A DNA stretch of 41,992 nucleotides from an uncultured Verrucomicrobiota bacterium. GTDB taxonomy: Bacteria > Verrucomicrobiota > Verrucomicrobiia > Verrucomicrobiales > Akkermansiaceae. Position numbers and translations under genes: made by a program. Where the stretch lies: the NCBI GenBank assembly GCA_913063525.1, contig CAJXYV010000005.1:1-41992 (forward strand). The letters run 5' to 3'. Numbering within the stretch: position 1 is the stretch's first letter; each line of letters begins with the position of its first letter. The notes below the pieces were generated by a model. It ran no database searches. It worked only from the letters and a program-made list of their open reading frames with translations, and was not told the DNA's origin. Shown here piece after piece: positions 25,427 through 34,327 of the stretch.

Positions 25427-27907
25427 ATGTATCGCCTCCACCTGACCCGAAACCTGCGCACGCTCGCGCTCTTGCTGACCGTTGCAGCATGCCTGGTCGC
25501 ATTGGGTGCCTTGGGCTGGGCCAACTACACCGGAATGCCCGAACCGTGGAGGGCGGCGATCGAGCGCGAAGTCGCCAAGCAGGGGGTTCACATTAAAATC
25601 GGCGGTCTGCGCTACCTGCCGCTGCAGGGCATCAGCGCCACCCAAGTGCGGGTGTTTTCCGATGCGGGACAACTTCAGGAAATTTCGAGATTGGAGCGAA
25701 TCACCTTTGATTTCGACAAGTCCAAGCTGGCGCGTGGAATCGTCCTCCTCAACAAGATCCAGCTAGATGGCGCGCGATTATTGCTGCCGATCGATCCGAC
25801 AGATCCGGCCTCCGAGACACTCAACGTGACCGACATCAACGGCACGATATTGATGCCCGGCGACCGCCGTTTGGTCGTGCGCGGCGCCCACGGCAAGATC
25901 GCGGGCATTGATGTGGCGCTGGATGCCAGCATCATTGGTTACCAACAGGACGGCAACCCAAAGCCAGATGATGCCAACGAGGGCAAAAGGCGCGTGCTGC
26001 TGGCACAGGTGATGCACACACTGGATCAATGGCATTTCGACCTCAGGCAAGCGCCGGTGCTGCAGATTTCCGTCGAGGGCGATGTCAACGACCGCTCCAC
26101 GCTGACCGCGAAACTCGGCCTGCAAATCAGGGGCCTCGAGAAAAACGGCCACGTGCTCGACGAAGTAACCGCACAGGCGACCCTGAATGGCGATTTGGTG
26201 ACGATTACCTCCCTGAGCGCCACCGATTCCGCTGGGATTTTCCAAGGGCACGCCGATTACAATCTACACGACCGGGAGGGTCGCTTTGACGTTTCTTCAT
26301 CGCTGAGGCTGCCACCGCTGCTAGCCGCTTGGTTGAGCCTGCCAGCACCACACGACGTCCGAATCGACGGCAAGCAACTCTTGGAACTTGCGGGGGATTT
26401 CCAGCTGAACGAAAAAAACCTCCCGCAGTTCAGTCTGATCGGCCACGGCCGCTGTGACTCGGTGAACCTGAAAGGCGAGCACTTTGACACCGTGGAAAGC
26501 GGTTTTTCGTGGGACAAGGGGCGCTTTTTTCTGCGCGATTTGCAGCTGGTCCGGCCGGACGGGAAGGCCACCGGCAAGGTCCTGATCGATTTGCCCTTGG
26601 TGAAGATGCAACTGCACAGCACCCTGCCAGTGCCCGTCTACCGGCCATTTTTCATCGGCCATCCGCTGGAGTCGGTTCTCAATGATTTCACCGAGCGCGA
26701 AGGTGCGGCAGTGGACGTCACGCTGGAGGGCGGGTTTGACATCGCCCGCCATGAGGCTTGGACCTATAACGGCAAGGGCAGCGCCAAAAACATCAATTAC
26801 AGGGGGGTGCCCGTGAATGCCGCCAACTGCAAATTAAAGCTCAACCACTACGAGCTCGACTTCTACGAAGGCACCGCCGTTTTCAACTATTCAAAGTACC
26901 CCCTGCGCGAGGACTTCGGCGGCCCCAACCAAGGCACCGCTAAGGTCGGCCGCATCCGCTACGATGCCACGAGCAAAACCGTGCAAGTTGAAAACGTGCA
27001 CGGCGCGATCTGGGCCGCGCCGATGGTCCGCCTATTTGCCCCCGTGGTCGCCGACTCTCTGGAGAAATACCGATTCCACGCTCCCCCGGAAATGACGGCA
27101 GCGGGCGTGGTCGATGTTACGCATGAAGGGCGCACCGCCTTGAACCTTTCCTTCAGCTCGGACCAACCGGCCGACTACGTGTTCCTCGGCGAAAATCTCA
27201 CCCTCAGCCACCCGCGCGGCCAAGTCGATATCCGAGGCGATCGCGTGACGGTCAGCAACCTCAACCTGGGCGGTCTGGGCGGGTCGATCGTTGCAAGCTT
27301 CGACCACCACGCCCCGGACCGACTGGAAGGTGAATTGAGCTGGACCCAGTTGTCCGTTGCCGACCTCGCCCGGACCTACGGCTTTAACATGAAGGGCGGC
27401 GGCAGCCTTACCGGACGCATCCGCTTCGCGATGAGCGACGATTTGGTGGAAACCATGTCCGGCGAGGGTTTGCTCGCCTTTGAAAATGCCGAACTCTTCT
27501 CAGTACCGATGTTTGGCCCACTGACGCCCTTAGTCGCGGGCGTCCTCAACGACGAAAAGGCCGGCTCGCAACCGGCGAAGAACGCCTTCGGCACTTTCAA
27601 AATCGCAAACGGCATCCTCAGTTGCACCGACTTCCAAACCACCACCACTTCGCTCAATTTCACCGGCGAAGGCACCCTCGACCTCAAGGAAAAGAACGTT
27701 GACATGACCATGCGCTTGAATGCCCGCGGGCTCTTGGGCTTGGTCACCTTGCCGCTGAGGCCCATCTCAGGCATGTTCCAATTTCGTGGCGCTGGGCCCT
27801 TGAAGAACCCGAAGTGGGAAAATATCCAAATTTCAGCACCCACCACGACCCGCAGCGCTCCCCTCCCCGATCCACCAAAAGCCAAGGCGATTCCTAGTGA
27901 CCAATGA
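25427..27907 (+). CDS. AsmA/YhdP-like inner-membrane protein
   Basis: The 826-residue protein has one N-terminal hydrophobic helix (LALLLTVAACLVALGALGWA), then a long repetitive beta-strand region with IGGLRYLPLQGISATQVRVFSDAG and many short G-x-hydrophobic strands. It ends in an AsmA-like C-terminal part: GEGTLDLKEKNVDMTMRLN, then GLVTLPLRPISGMFQFRGAGPLKNP. Such proteins are thought to bridge the envelope and move lipids to, or assist assembly of, the outer membrane. It follows radC by 45 bases. Comparison of the fold would be needed to say which AsmA subfamily. Confidence 0.78.
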   Translation: MYRLHLTRNLRTLALLLTVAACLVALGALGWANYTGMPEPWRAAIEREVAKQGVHIKIGGLRYLPLQGISATQVRVFSDAGQLQEISRLERITFDFDKSKLARGIVLLNKIQLDGARLLLPIDPTDPASETLNVTDINGTILMPGDRRLVVRGAHGKIAGIDVALDASIIGYQQDGNPKPDDANEGKRRVLLAQVMHTLDQWHFDLRQAPVLQISVEGDVNDRSTLTAKLGLQIRGLEKNGHVLDEVTAQATLNGDLVTITSLSATDSAGIFQGHADYNLHDREGRFDVSSSLRLPPLLAAWLSLPAPHDVRIDGKQLLELAGDFQLNEKNLPQFSLIGHGRCDSVNLKGEHFDTVESGFSWDKGRFFLRDLQLVRPDGKATGKVLIDLPLVKMQLHSTLPVPVYRPFFIGHPLESVLNDFTEREGAAVDVTLEGGFDIARHEAWTYNGKGSAKNINYRGVPVNAANCKLKLNHYELDFYEGTAVFNYSKYPLREDFGGPNQGTAKVGRIRYDATSKTVQVENVHGAIWAAPMVRLFAPVVADSLEKYRFHAPPEMTAAGVVDVTHEGRTALNLSFSSDQPADYVFLGENLTLSHPRGQVDIRGDRVTVSNLNLGGLGGSIVASFDHHAPDRLEGELSWTQLSVADLARTYGFNMKGGGSLTGRIRFAMSDDLVETMSGEGLLAFENAELFSVPMFGPLTPLVAGVLNDEKAGSQPAKNAFGTFKIANGILSCTDFQTTTTSLNFTGEGTLDLKEKNVDMTMRLNARGLLGLVTLPLRPISGMFQFRGAGPLKNPKWENIQISAPTTTRSAPLPDPPKAKAIPSDQ

Positions 27908-27974
27908 CATTTTCAAAGTCGCGCCTTGCACCCGGCACCCAAAAGTGTTATTAATAAGGGCGGGAAGATGAGCC

Positions 27975-28349
27975 ATGAAGACTCGTCTGGCACCAATACC
28001 AAACACCATGTCCAATTCATTTTCAGCCACCGACAGCCTCGACCCCGGGGTCAGCTACGCCCACGCTCCATCCGTCGGTCAAGCGGCCAACGACCTCCGC
28101 ACTGCCGCGGGCGAAAAGGCCCGTGAATTCGTCCACAACGCCGAGGAGAAAGCGAATTCTCTCAAGCTCGCGGCCGTCGACAAGGCCCAGCAATTGAAGG
28201 AGAATGCCGCTGAACAGTGGGAGGAGACCCGCGTCAAAGCCAAGGAGCTTCATCTCACCGCCGAAGACTACATCCGCGAAAACCCAACCAAGTGCGTCTT
28301 GAGCGCGCTCGGCGTCGGCTTCCTCGTAGGTCTCATCGTCCGCCGCTGA
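27975..28349 (+). CDS. YqjD/ElaB-like membrane-anchored protein (DUF883)
   Basis: The 124-residue protein has a long charged helical region rich in Ala, Lys and Glu (AREFVHNAEEKANSLKLAAVDKAQQLKENAAEQWEETRVKAKE) and a single C-terminal hydrophobic helix, CVLSALGVGFLVGLIVRR. This coiled region plus glycine-containing tail anchor is the DUF883 pattern. In E. coli such proteins bind ribosomes and the inner membrane in stationary phase. The GGGAAG eight bases before the first ATG supports this start; a second ATG at 28008 is possible. It heads a trio with a YqjE-like and a YqjK-like gene. Confidence 0.85.
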   Translation: MKTRLAPIPNTMSNSFSATDSLDPGVSYAHAPSVGQAANDLRTAAGEKAREFVHNAEEKANSLKLAAVDKAQQLKENAAEQWEETRVKAKELHLTAEDYIRENPTKCVLSALGVGFLVGLIVRR

Positions 28350-28389
28350 TTTGCACAGCCTTCGGCTCGTTGAGTTCTCTTGTAGCCCC

Positions 28390-28824
28390 ATGAAATGGTC
28401 ATCGGACAAAGTGCCAACCTCTCCGAAGGAGGAAGCAGCGCCACACCCATCGCCCTGCCCTAACTGGCGCACCACGTTGATGACCTTGGTTGCGACCCGT
28501 CTCGACCTGATACAGATCGAATCAAAAGACTTCACTGGCGAATTGGCGCGTCGTGGCTCGTGGCTTGTGGCCGCCTGCGGCTGCGCCTTTTTCACGTGGG
28601 CGCTGGCGCTGGTCAGTGGGATATCGATTATTTCCGAGAGGCTGGCATGTCCCTGGAATCGCATCGCCTTGGCTGCCGCCGTCTTACACCTCCTGCTCGG
28701 GTTGATTTTCACCCGCCTCGCCAAGCCGAAAGCAGCCAGCTCATTCCCCTTCACCCGCGCTGAATTCAAGAAAGACCGCGAATGGATCGAAAACTTCCAA
28801 AAGACCAAGAAATCCAACGACTGA
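28390..28824 (+). CDS. YqjE-like membrane protein (DUF1469/phage-holin superfamily)
   Basis: This 144-residue protein has a hydrophilic start and then two hydrophobic segments, about residues 57-83 and 94-111 (LAAAVLHLLLGLIFTRL), with the amphipathic LVATRLDLIQIESKDFTGELARRG before them. This fits the YqjE-like PF07332 family. An earlier in-frame codon at 28351 would add 13 residues with no supporting signal. It follows the YqjD-like gene by 40 bases and overlaps the next gene by 43 bases, so a single operon is likely. Function is not established. Confidence 0.75.
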   Translation: MKWSSDKVPTSPKEEAAPHPSPCPNWRTTLMTLVATRLDLIQIESKDFTGELARRGSWLVAACGCAFFTWALALVSGISIISERLACPWNRIALAAAVLHLLLGLIFTRLAKPKAASSFPFTRAEFKKDREWIENFQKTKKSND

Positions 28825-29153
28825 TCCGCCTCGGCGAAGTCGCTCGTTCCCGCTTGGAGCAAGAGGCGTTTTTGCTCAAACAGCGGCTCGATGTTCCCGC
28901 GCGGATTCATTCCTCGCTCAAAAGCCATCCGCTCGGCTGGCTTTTCGGGTCTTTGACGTCGGGACTCGCCGCCAGCTGGTTGCTGCGCCGACAACCGACT
29001 GCAATTGAAAAAAAACATCGCACTTTAGCCTCAACTCTATGGGGTCTTGCCTTGACCGCCGCCCAGCCGGTCGCAAAAGTCTGGCTCGCCAATCAACTCA
29101 AGGCCTACCTTGCGGGCCAGATCGGTCGATCACACTCTCCCAAATCTCTCTAA
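28782..29153 (+). CDS. YqjK-like small membrane protein
   Basis: The 123-residue protein starts MDRKLPKDQEIQRLIRLGEVARSRLEQEAFLLKQRLD, a charged helix, followed by a hydrophobic segment HPLGWLFGSLTSGLAASWLLRR and a second weaker one (LWGLALTAAQPVAKVWL). It overlaps the YqjE-like gene by 43 bases in another frame. By position and shape it resembles E. coli YqjK. Sequence similarity is weak, so the match rests mainly on context. Confidence 0.6.
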   Translation: MDRKLPKDQEIQRLIRLGEVARSRLEQEAFLLKQRLDVPARIHSSLKSHPLGWLFGSLTSGLAASWLLRRQPTAIEKKHRTLASTLWGLALTAAQPVAKVWLANQLKAYLAGQIGRSHSPKSL

Positions 29154-29174
29154 AATCTCGCTTAAGCCCACTTC

Positions 29175-30257
29175 ATGTCTGACCATCAGGTTCTCGACCA
29201 CGTCGATCAATATCTCCAACTCGGTCGCGAATTCGACTGCTCCGATCTCCATCTTGCTACCGCCTATCCACCCGCATGGAGGCGCTACGGACAGTTATCA
29301 CAAATCTGGCCAGATCACCAGCCCTTGTTACCGCAGGACACCGAGCGCCTTGCTCGCTCATTCCTCAGCGAGGCCGAATGGGCCCGCCTCGACACGCACG
29401 GCGACATTGACTTCGCTTACTCTGCCCCCAATGGCCGCTACCGCGCATCCGTCGTCAAGCAGCGTCTCGGCTACGACATGGCCTTCCGGATCATCAACGA
29501 GCAGATCAAGACTCTCGAAGAAATCGGCCTGCCGCTGGATCACATCCTGCCCCTCACCCGCTACCAGAATGGCCTGGTTCTGGTGACCGGCTCGGTCGGT
29601 TCTGGCAAGTCCACCACCCTCGCCGCACTCGTCGATTTCATCAACCGCGACCGCGAGGATCACATTCTCACCCTCGAAGACCCGATCGAATACGTTTTCG
29701 AATCCAAAGGCTGCCACGTCAACCAGCGTGAAGTCCACAAGCACACCGAGTCTTTCGCCCGTGCCCTCCGCGGCGCCCTGCGGGAAGATCCCGACGTCAT
29801 CATGGTCGGTGAAATGCGCGACCTCGAAACCATCCAGCTTGCTCTCACCGCCGCCGAAACAGGTCACTTGGTTCTCGGCACGCTCCACACCGGCAATGCC
29901 CCGCGCACGCTCGACCGGGTGCTCGATGTGTTTCCCACCGACCAACGCGAGCAAATCCGCATCATGGTCTCCGAATCCCTGCGCGGCATCATCTCCCAGC
30001 AGCTCGTGCCCCGTGCCGATGGCAATGGCCGTGCCCTCGCCCTCGAACTGCTGGTCAACACCCCCGCCGTCTCCAACTGCATTCGCGAAGGCAAAACTTA
30101 CATGCTCCCCGGTGTCATGCAGACCGGCAAAAACGTAGGTATGATCACCATGGATGAATCGCTGCGCCAACTCTACGTTAAAGGCACCATCACTCAGGAT
30201 GAAGCGCTCTTCCGCTCCGACGACAAGGGGCAGATGAAAGCATTTTTCCAATCCTAA
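29175..30257 (+). CDS. PilT-family ATPase, first copy (PilU-like)
   Basis: This 360-residue ATPase has Walker A GSVGSGKSTTLAALVDF, Asp box ITLEDPIEYVF, Walker B DVIMVGEMRDLETI and the His box GHLVLGTLHTGNAPRTLDRV. These are the retraction-ATPase signatures of type IV pili. It differs from the next gene in its C-terminal end (QDEALFRSDDKGQMKAFFQS) and in the N-terminal sensing region. Together they suggest a PilT/PilU-like pair, in which one ATPase powers retraction and the other assists. Which is which cannot be decided by eye. It begins 22 bases after the YqjK-like gene. Confidence 0.9.
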   Translation: MSDHQVLDHVDQYLQLGREFDCSDLHLATAYPPAWRRYGQLSQIWPDHQPLLPQDTERLARSFLSEAEWARLDTHGDIDFAYSAPNGRYRASVVKQRLGYDMAFRIINEQIKTLEEIGLPLDHILPLTRYQNGLVLVTGSVGSGKSTTLAALVDFINRDREDHILTLEDPIEYVFESKGCHVNQREVHKHTESFARALRGALREDPDVIMVGEMRDLETIQLALTAAETGHLVLGTLHTGNAPRTLDRVLDVFPTDQREQIRIMVSESLRGIISQQLVPRADGNGRALALELLVNTPAVSNCIREGKTYMLPGVMQTGKNVGMITMDESLRQLYVKGTITQDEALFRSDDKGQMKAFFQS

Positions 30258-30335
30258 GCCCGAATCGCTCCCTCTTCCTCAGCTAGGGAAAACTCATCCT
30301 CGTCTTTTAAATTTCTCTCTTCTCCTTTCTCTCTC

Positions 30336-31445
30336 ATGGCCAAAATTGACACTTTATTTCGCCACCTGATCTCCAATAAAGGTTCGGACCTCCACCTCTC
30401 CGAGGGCCAAGTCCCCAAAATCCGCGTCCACGGCGCGGTCTGCCCGATCGCGGATCAGGAGGTTCTTCAAGGCGAAAGCTTCAAAGCCCTGCTCGCCGAA
30501 ATCTGCGAACCCAAGGCATTCCATAAATACCTCGAAGGCGGCGACCTCGACTTTGCCTACGAGATGGATGAAAACTCGCGCTTCCGCTGCAACTATCTCA
30601 AGCAGCAGAACGGCCTCGGTGCAGTCTTCCGGGTGATCCCCACCGAAATCGCCTCGCTCGAAAGCCTCGGCGTGCCGGAAATCGTCAAGGAATTCGGCCA
30701 CATGCGTTCCGGCCTTGTGCTCGTCACTGGCCCGACCGGCTCCGGCAAGTCCACCACTCTCGCGGCCCTGCTAGACTACATCAACACCAACTTCAACCGC
30801 CACATCATCACGGTCGAAGAACCCATCGAGTTCGTCCACCGCAACAAACAATCCATCATCACCCAGCGCGAGGTACCCATCCAGACCCCGTCCTTCGCCG
30901 ATGGCCTTCGCGCCGCCCTCCGCGAAGACTCGGACATCGTGCTCGTCGGCGAAATGCGCGACCTCGAAACCATCTCTCTGGCCCTCACTGCAGCGGAGAC
31001 CGGCCTGCTCGTTTTCGGCACCCTCCACACCAACAACGCCCGCAAGACCGTCGACCGGATCATCGACGTCTTCCCCGCCAACCAGCAATCACAGGTCCGC
31101 ACCATGCTCGCCGCCTCGCTGCGCGGCGTGGTCGCCCAGCTGCTCTGCAAGCGAGTTGACAAACCCGGCCGTACCGCCGTTCACGAAATCATGTTCGCCA
31201 CCCCAGCCGTGGCAGCCATCATCCGCGAAGGGGCCACCCAGAAACTTTACGACGTCATCACCGGCGGCAAAAGCGAAGGCATGCAGTTCATGGACGAATC
31301 CATCTGGACCAAACTCCGCGAAGGCATGATCTCCCCTGAAGAGGCCTACATGAAAGCCATCGACAAAACCCGCTTCAAAAAGTTCCTGCCAGAAAACCTC
31401 GCCCACCTCGGCGAAGCCTCGGGCGAGAGTCCGCTGAGCCACTAA
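30336..31445 (+). CDS. pilT: twitching motility ATPase PilT, second copy
   Basis: The 369-residue hexameric AAA+-like ATPase has Walker A GPTGSGKSTTLAALLDY, Asp box VEEPIEFVHRNKQSIITQREV, Walker B DIVLVGEMRDLETI and His box GLLVFGTLHTNNARKTVDRI, with the N-terminal SKGSDLHLSEGQVPKIRVHG of PilT. It drives retraction and disassembly of type IV pili at the inner membrane. It lies 78 bases after its paralogue, with which it shares much of the core. A stem-loop follows the stop. The prepilin peptidase at 10.6 kb is the only other pilus gene seen. Confidence 0.95.
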   Translation: MAKIDTLFRHLISNKGSDLHLSEGQVPKIRVHGAVCPIADQEVLQGESFKALLAEICEPKAFHKYLEGGDLDFAYEMDENSRFRCNYLKQQNGLGAVFRVIPTEIASLESLGVPEIVKEFGHMRSGLVLVTGPTGSGKSTTLAALLDYINTNFNRHIITVEEPIEFVHRNKQSIITQREVPIQTPSFADGLRAALREDSDIVLVGEMRDLETISLALTAAETGLLVFGTLHTNNARKTVDRIIDVFPANQQSQVRTMLAASLRGVVAQLLCKRVDKPGRTAVHEIMFATPAVAAIIREGATQKLYDVITGGKSEGMQFMDESIWTKLREGMISPEEAYMKAIDKTRFKKFLPENLAHLGEASGESPLSH

Positions 31446-31447
31446 AA

Positions 31448-31474
31448 AGGAGCGAAAATTCGTTCCTGCTTTTG
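31448..31474 (+). terminator. possible terminator after pilT
   Basis: AGGAGCG (31448-31454) and CGTTCCT (31461-31467) form a 7-bp stem with one G-T wobble around AAAATT, followed by GCTTTT. It sits three bases after the pilT stop codon. The T-tract is short. Confidence 0.5.
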
Positions 31475-31519
31475 ATTTCTTCACTGGCAAGCGGGTGGGC
31501 TTCGTGCTGTTTTTCGGGC

Positions 31520-33307
31520 GTGTCTGCTGTCACTAACATTTCCACCTACCGCTTTGCCGAACTCTCAGGCCTCAAAGACCTGCGGGAGGAGCTCATCGCT
31601 GCTTGCAAGTCATGGAACCTGAAGGGGACGATCCTCCTCAGCACGGAAGGCATCAACCTGTTTGTCGCGGGTGCCGCAGAATCGATTGATCTGCTGTTGG
31701 GTAAACTTCGCGGGATTCCTGGGCTCGAAGGCTTGGAGCCGAAGATCAGCATCAGCGATAACCAACCGTTCAACCGCATGCTGGTGCGCATCAAAAAGGA
31801 GATCATTTCCTTCGGGATGGAAAGCATTCGTCCCGCCAACTACACATCACCGAAAATCGCAGCGGCTGAGCTCAAGCGCTGGCTCGATGAAGGCAAGCCC
31901 GTGACCTTGCTCGACACCCGCAACGACTACGAGGTCAAACTTGGCACCTTTAAGGGAGCCATCATTCCCAACATCAACACCTTTCGCGAATTCCCCGCTG
32001 CCGTCCGCCAGCTGCCCGATGAGCTCAAGGACCAGCCGGTGGTGATGTTTTGCACCGGCGGCATCCGCTGCGAAAAGGCAGGACCCTTCATGGAAAATGA
32101 GGGCTTCAAAAACATCTTCCAGCTCGACGGCGGCATCTTAAAATATTTCGAAGAAGTCGGCGGCGATCATTACGACGGTGAATGTTTTGTTTTCGACCAG
32201 CGCGTCGGCGTGGACCCCGGCCTGCGCGAATCCGACTACGCCGTTTGTTTCGCCTGCCAGGCTCCGCTCGATGCCGCCGACCAGGAAGATCCACGCCACG
32301 TCGAGGGCGTCAGCTGCCCTCATTGTTTTGTCAGCGCCCCCGAACGCATGGCCGAGCAGATCGCCCACCTGCAACAAAAACTCAACGATGTCGCGACCCC
32401 GCTGCCCGGCTCGATACCGCTCGAAAACCGCCGCCCAATCAACATCCCCGCCGCCCACGACGGCCGCTTGCTGCTGGAAGTTCTCGTCGATCTGTTCCCT
32501 CAAATCCCTCCCGCAGAATGGGAGTCCCGCTGCATCGCAGGCCGCTTCAAAAACTACGGCGGCACCGTGCGTGGTAAGGACCACCGGGTTCGTAGCGGAG
32601 AACGCGTGATCCAAATCTTCCCCCCCGCTGTCGAACCCGATGTCTGCGCCGATATTCGCGTTCTGCACGAGGACGAGGCCATCCTTGTCGTTCACAAGCC
32701 GGCGCCCCTGCCCATGCACGCCAGCGGCCGTTTCCACCGCAACACGCTCCAATATCTCTTAAATCAAGTTTACGCGCCGAAGTATCCGCGGCCAGTCCAT
32801 CGCCTGGATGCCAACACCACCGGCTTGGTCATCTTCGCGCGCACCCGCCATTTCTGCCGCTTGCTTCAGCGCCAATTCCTCGAAGGCTTGGTCGACAAGC
32901 GCTACCTCGTCCGCGCCCACGGCCACCCAGCGCAAGACACGTTCTTCTCAGAAGCCCCCATTTCCGCCGAACCCGATGTCATGGGAACCCGCAGCATCGA
33001 CGAGCTCGATGGCATGCCCTCGCGCACCGACTTTCAAGTCATCAAGCGCTGCGCCGATGGCACGACACTCTTGGAGGCGAAACTTGGAACCGGCAGAACC
33101 AACCAAATCCGCGTCCACCTCTGGGAACTCGGCCACCCCGTGGTCGGCGATCCCGCCTACCTCCCCGATCGGCAGATCGGCGACACGCAAACGCTCGACA
33201 CCGAGGCTGCGCCGCTGCAACTCCACGCTTGGAAACTTTCGTTCACCCATCCGTTGAATGGGACAGCGATGACATTCGAGACCGACAGGCCCAGCTGGTC
33301 TGTTTAG
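31520..33307 (+). CDS. TrhO (rhodanese tRNA hydroxylase) fused to RluA-family pseudouridine synthase
   Basis: This 595-residue protein joins two RNA-modification enzymes. The first half matches TrhO/YceA: KGTILLSTEGINLF, FNRMLVRIKKEIISFG, rhodanese motif LLDTRNDYEVKLGTF and active-site loop FCTGGIRCEKA (C178), then a zinc-type CxxC pair (C243, C246; C266, C269). TrhO makes 5-hydroxyuridine at tRNA position 34. The second half (from about 300) has an S4-like region (IAGRFKNYGGTVRGKDHRVRSGERV) and an RluA core with the catalytic Asp in HRLDANTTGLVIF (D430) and GTGRTNQIRVHLWELGHPVVGDPAY. RluA-type enzymes convert uridine to pseudouridine in rRNA or tRNA. I chose the GTG at 31520. An upstream TTG at 31472 lacks similarity to known starts. 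Confidence 0.88.
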   Translation: MSAVTNISTYRFAELSGLKDLREELIAACKSWNLKGTILLSTEGINLFVAGAAESIDLLLGKLRGIPGLEGLEPKISISDNQPFNRMLVRIKKEIISFGMESIRPANYTSPKIAAAELKRWLDEGKPVTLLDTRNDYEVKLGTFKGAIIPNINTFREFPAAVRQLPDELKDQPVVMFCTGGIRCEKAGPFMENEGFKNIFQLDGGILKYFEEVGGDHYDGECFVFDQRVGVDPGLRESDYAVCFACQAPLDAADQEDPRHVEGVSCPHCFVSAPERMAEQIAHLQQKLNDVATPLPGSIPLENRRPINIPAAHDGRLLLEVLVDLFPQIPPAEWESRCIAGRFKNYGGTVRGKDHRVRSGERVIQIFPPAVEPDVCADIRVLHEDEAILVVHKPAPLPMHASGRFHRNTLQYLLNQVYAPKYPRPVHRLDANTTGLVIFARTRHFCRLLQRQFLEGLVDKRYLVRAHGHPAQDTFFSEAPISAEPDVMGTRSIDELDGMPSRTDFQVIKRCADGTTLLEAKLGTGRTNQIRVHLWELGHPVVGDPAYLPDRQIGDTQTLDTEAAPLQLHAWKLSFTHPLNGTAMTFETDRPSWSV

Positions 33308-33535
33308 CGAGTGGGGTCACAGGCAGAACTCGGCATCCGACGCCCCCACTGGATCCTTCGTGCAAACTTCATCATGGTGGGCCGAAAAATCATGCAGCTT
33401 GCACCCCGCCATTGCCGAATTCAGCGCATCATTTCACACAAACCACTGATGTTCATTATCTGCGCCTGATGGCACAGGTGCTGCGAAGCATGAATTCACC
33501 CTTTGCAATCAAGCAAGGTTCATCCCCCCAAGAAA
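33308..33535. other. 228-base gap after the TrhO-RluA gene
   Basis: AGTGGGG (33310-33316) and CCCCACT (33344-33350) are complementary and could form a stem just after the stop, but no T-tract follows. Otherwise I see no gene or clear signal before the DUF892 gene. Confidence 0.4.
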
Positions 33536-34057
33536 ATGATCGCGAATCTCGAACAATTCTATTTCGACCAAGTCAACGACTTGTACAGTGCAGAAACTCA
33601 GCTTCTGGGTATCCTCCCCCAAATGGCGGAAGACGCCTCGTGCCCGGAGCTGCGCGAAGCCTTCAAAAACCACCTCCAAGAAACCCGGACCCACTGCGAG
33701 CGCCTGAATATGATCCGCAACCGCTTGGGCATCTCCGACCAGACTGGAGAATGTGAAGCCATGCGCGGCTTGATCGCCGAAGCGAGGAAGTACCTTACCC
33801 AAACAATCCCCGGCGGCCTGCGCGATGCCGTGTTGATCGCCGCTGGAAACCGCATCGAACACTATGAAATTGCGGGATACGGTGCGACCCGAGCATTCGC
33901 CAGTTGCTTGGGTTTCGGCGAAGACGCCCATCTCTTGGGCGAAACCCTCAAAGAGGAAGGTGCTGCCGATGCCGCCATCACGAAAATCGCGACAGGCGGC
34001 GTGTTCCACTCCGGCGTGAATGAGGCAGCTGCACAATTTGAGACGGCACCCGCCTGA
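33536..34057 (+). CDS. DUF892/YciE-like ferritin-like protein
   Basis: The 173-residue protein fits the DUF892 family: NLEQFYFDQVNDLYSAETQLLGILPQMAEDA, FKNHLQETRTHCERLNMI, and IEHYEIAGYGATRAFASCLG with carboxylate and His residues spaced as in four-helix ferritin-like bundles. Such proteins are linked to stress responses, and metal binding is likely. I chose the ATG at 33536, since the family domain starts there; the frame opens at TTG 33503. Confidence 0.9.
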   Translation: MIANLEQFYFDQVNDLYSAETQLLGILPQMAEDASCPELREAFKNHLQETRTHCERLNMIRNRLGISDQTGECEAMRGLIAEARKYLTQTIPGGLRDAVLIAAGNRIEHYEIAGYGATRAFASCLGFGEDAHLLGETLKEEGAADAAITKIATGGVFHSGVNEAAAQFETAPA

Positions 34058-34327
34058 CTTACCACCGAAGCCACCGCTTTTGCGCCTCTTTGGAATGAAG
34101 CCAACAGGGGAGAATAGAACTGCAGATGAACGCATTAACGCAGATCAATCGATGAACGGCCTCAGCCGCACGGCGAAGCTTTGATTTTTGATAACCAGCT
34201 TAAAATCTAAGTATTTTTGCGTACATCTGTGGCTCCTTTCTCTTTTCAGACTCAAGGTCCTTTGAATGTTTCAGGCTCCCAAAAAAGTGAGGATTGCGGT
34301 CACGAGCGCGTTGGCTTTGACTGGGGA
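34058..34327. repeat. intergenic region with 'gcagatgaacgca'-type repeat relic
   Basis: GCAGATGAACGCATTAACGC (34123-34142) on the plus strand and TTTTGCGTACATCTGTGG (about 34216-34233), its inverted counterpart, flank roughly 90 bases. These resemble short repeat sequences spread between genes in many bacterial genomes. No gene is visible. Read as a degenerate mobile repeat, not a functional site. Confidence 0.45.

Noticed and set aside
29358..30251. 297-codon leftward frame opposite the first PilT-type gene
   Set aside because: It is a typical antisense shadow of a GC-rich gene; the plus strand has intact Walker motifs.
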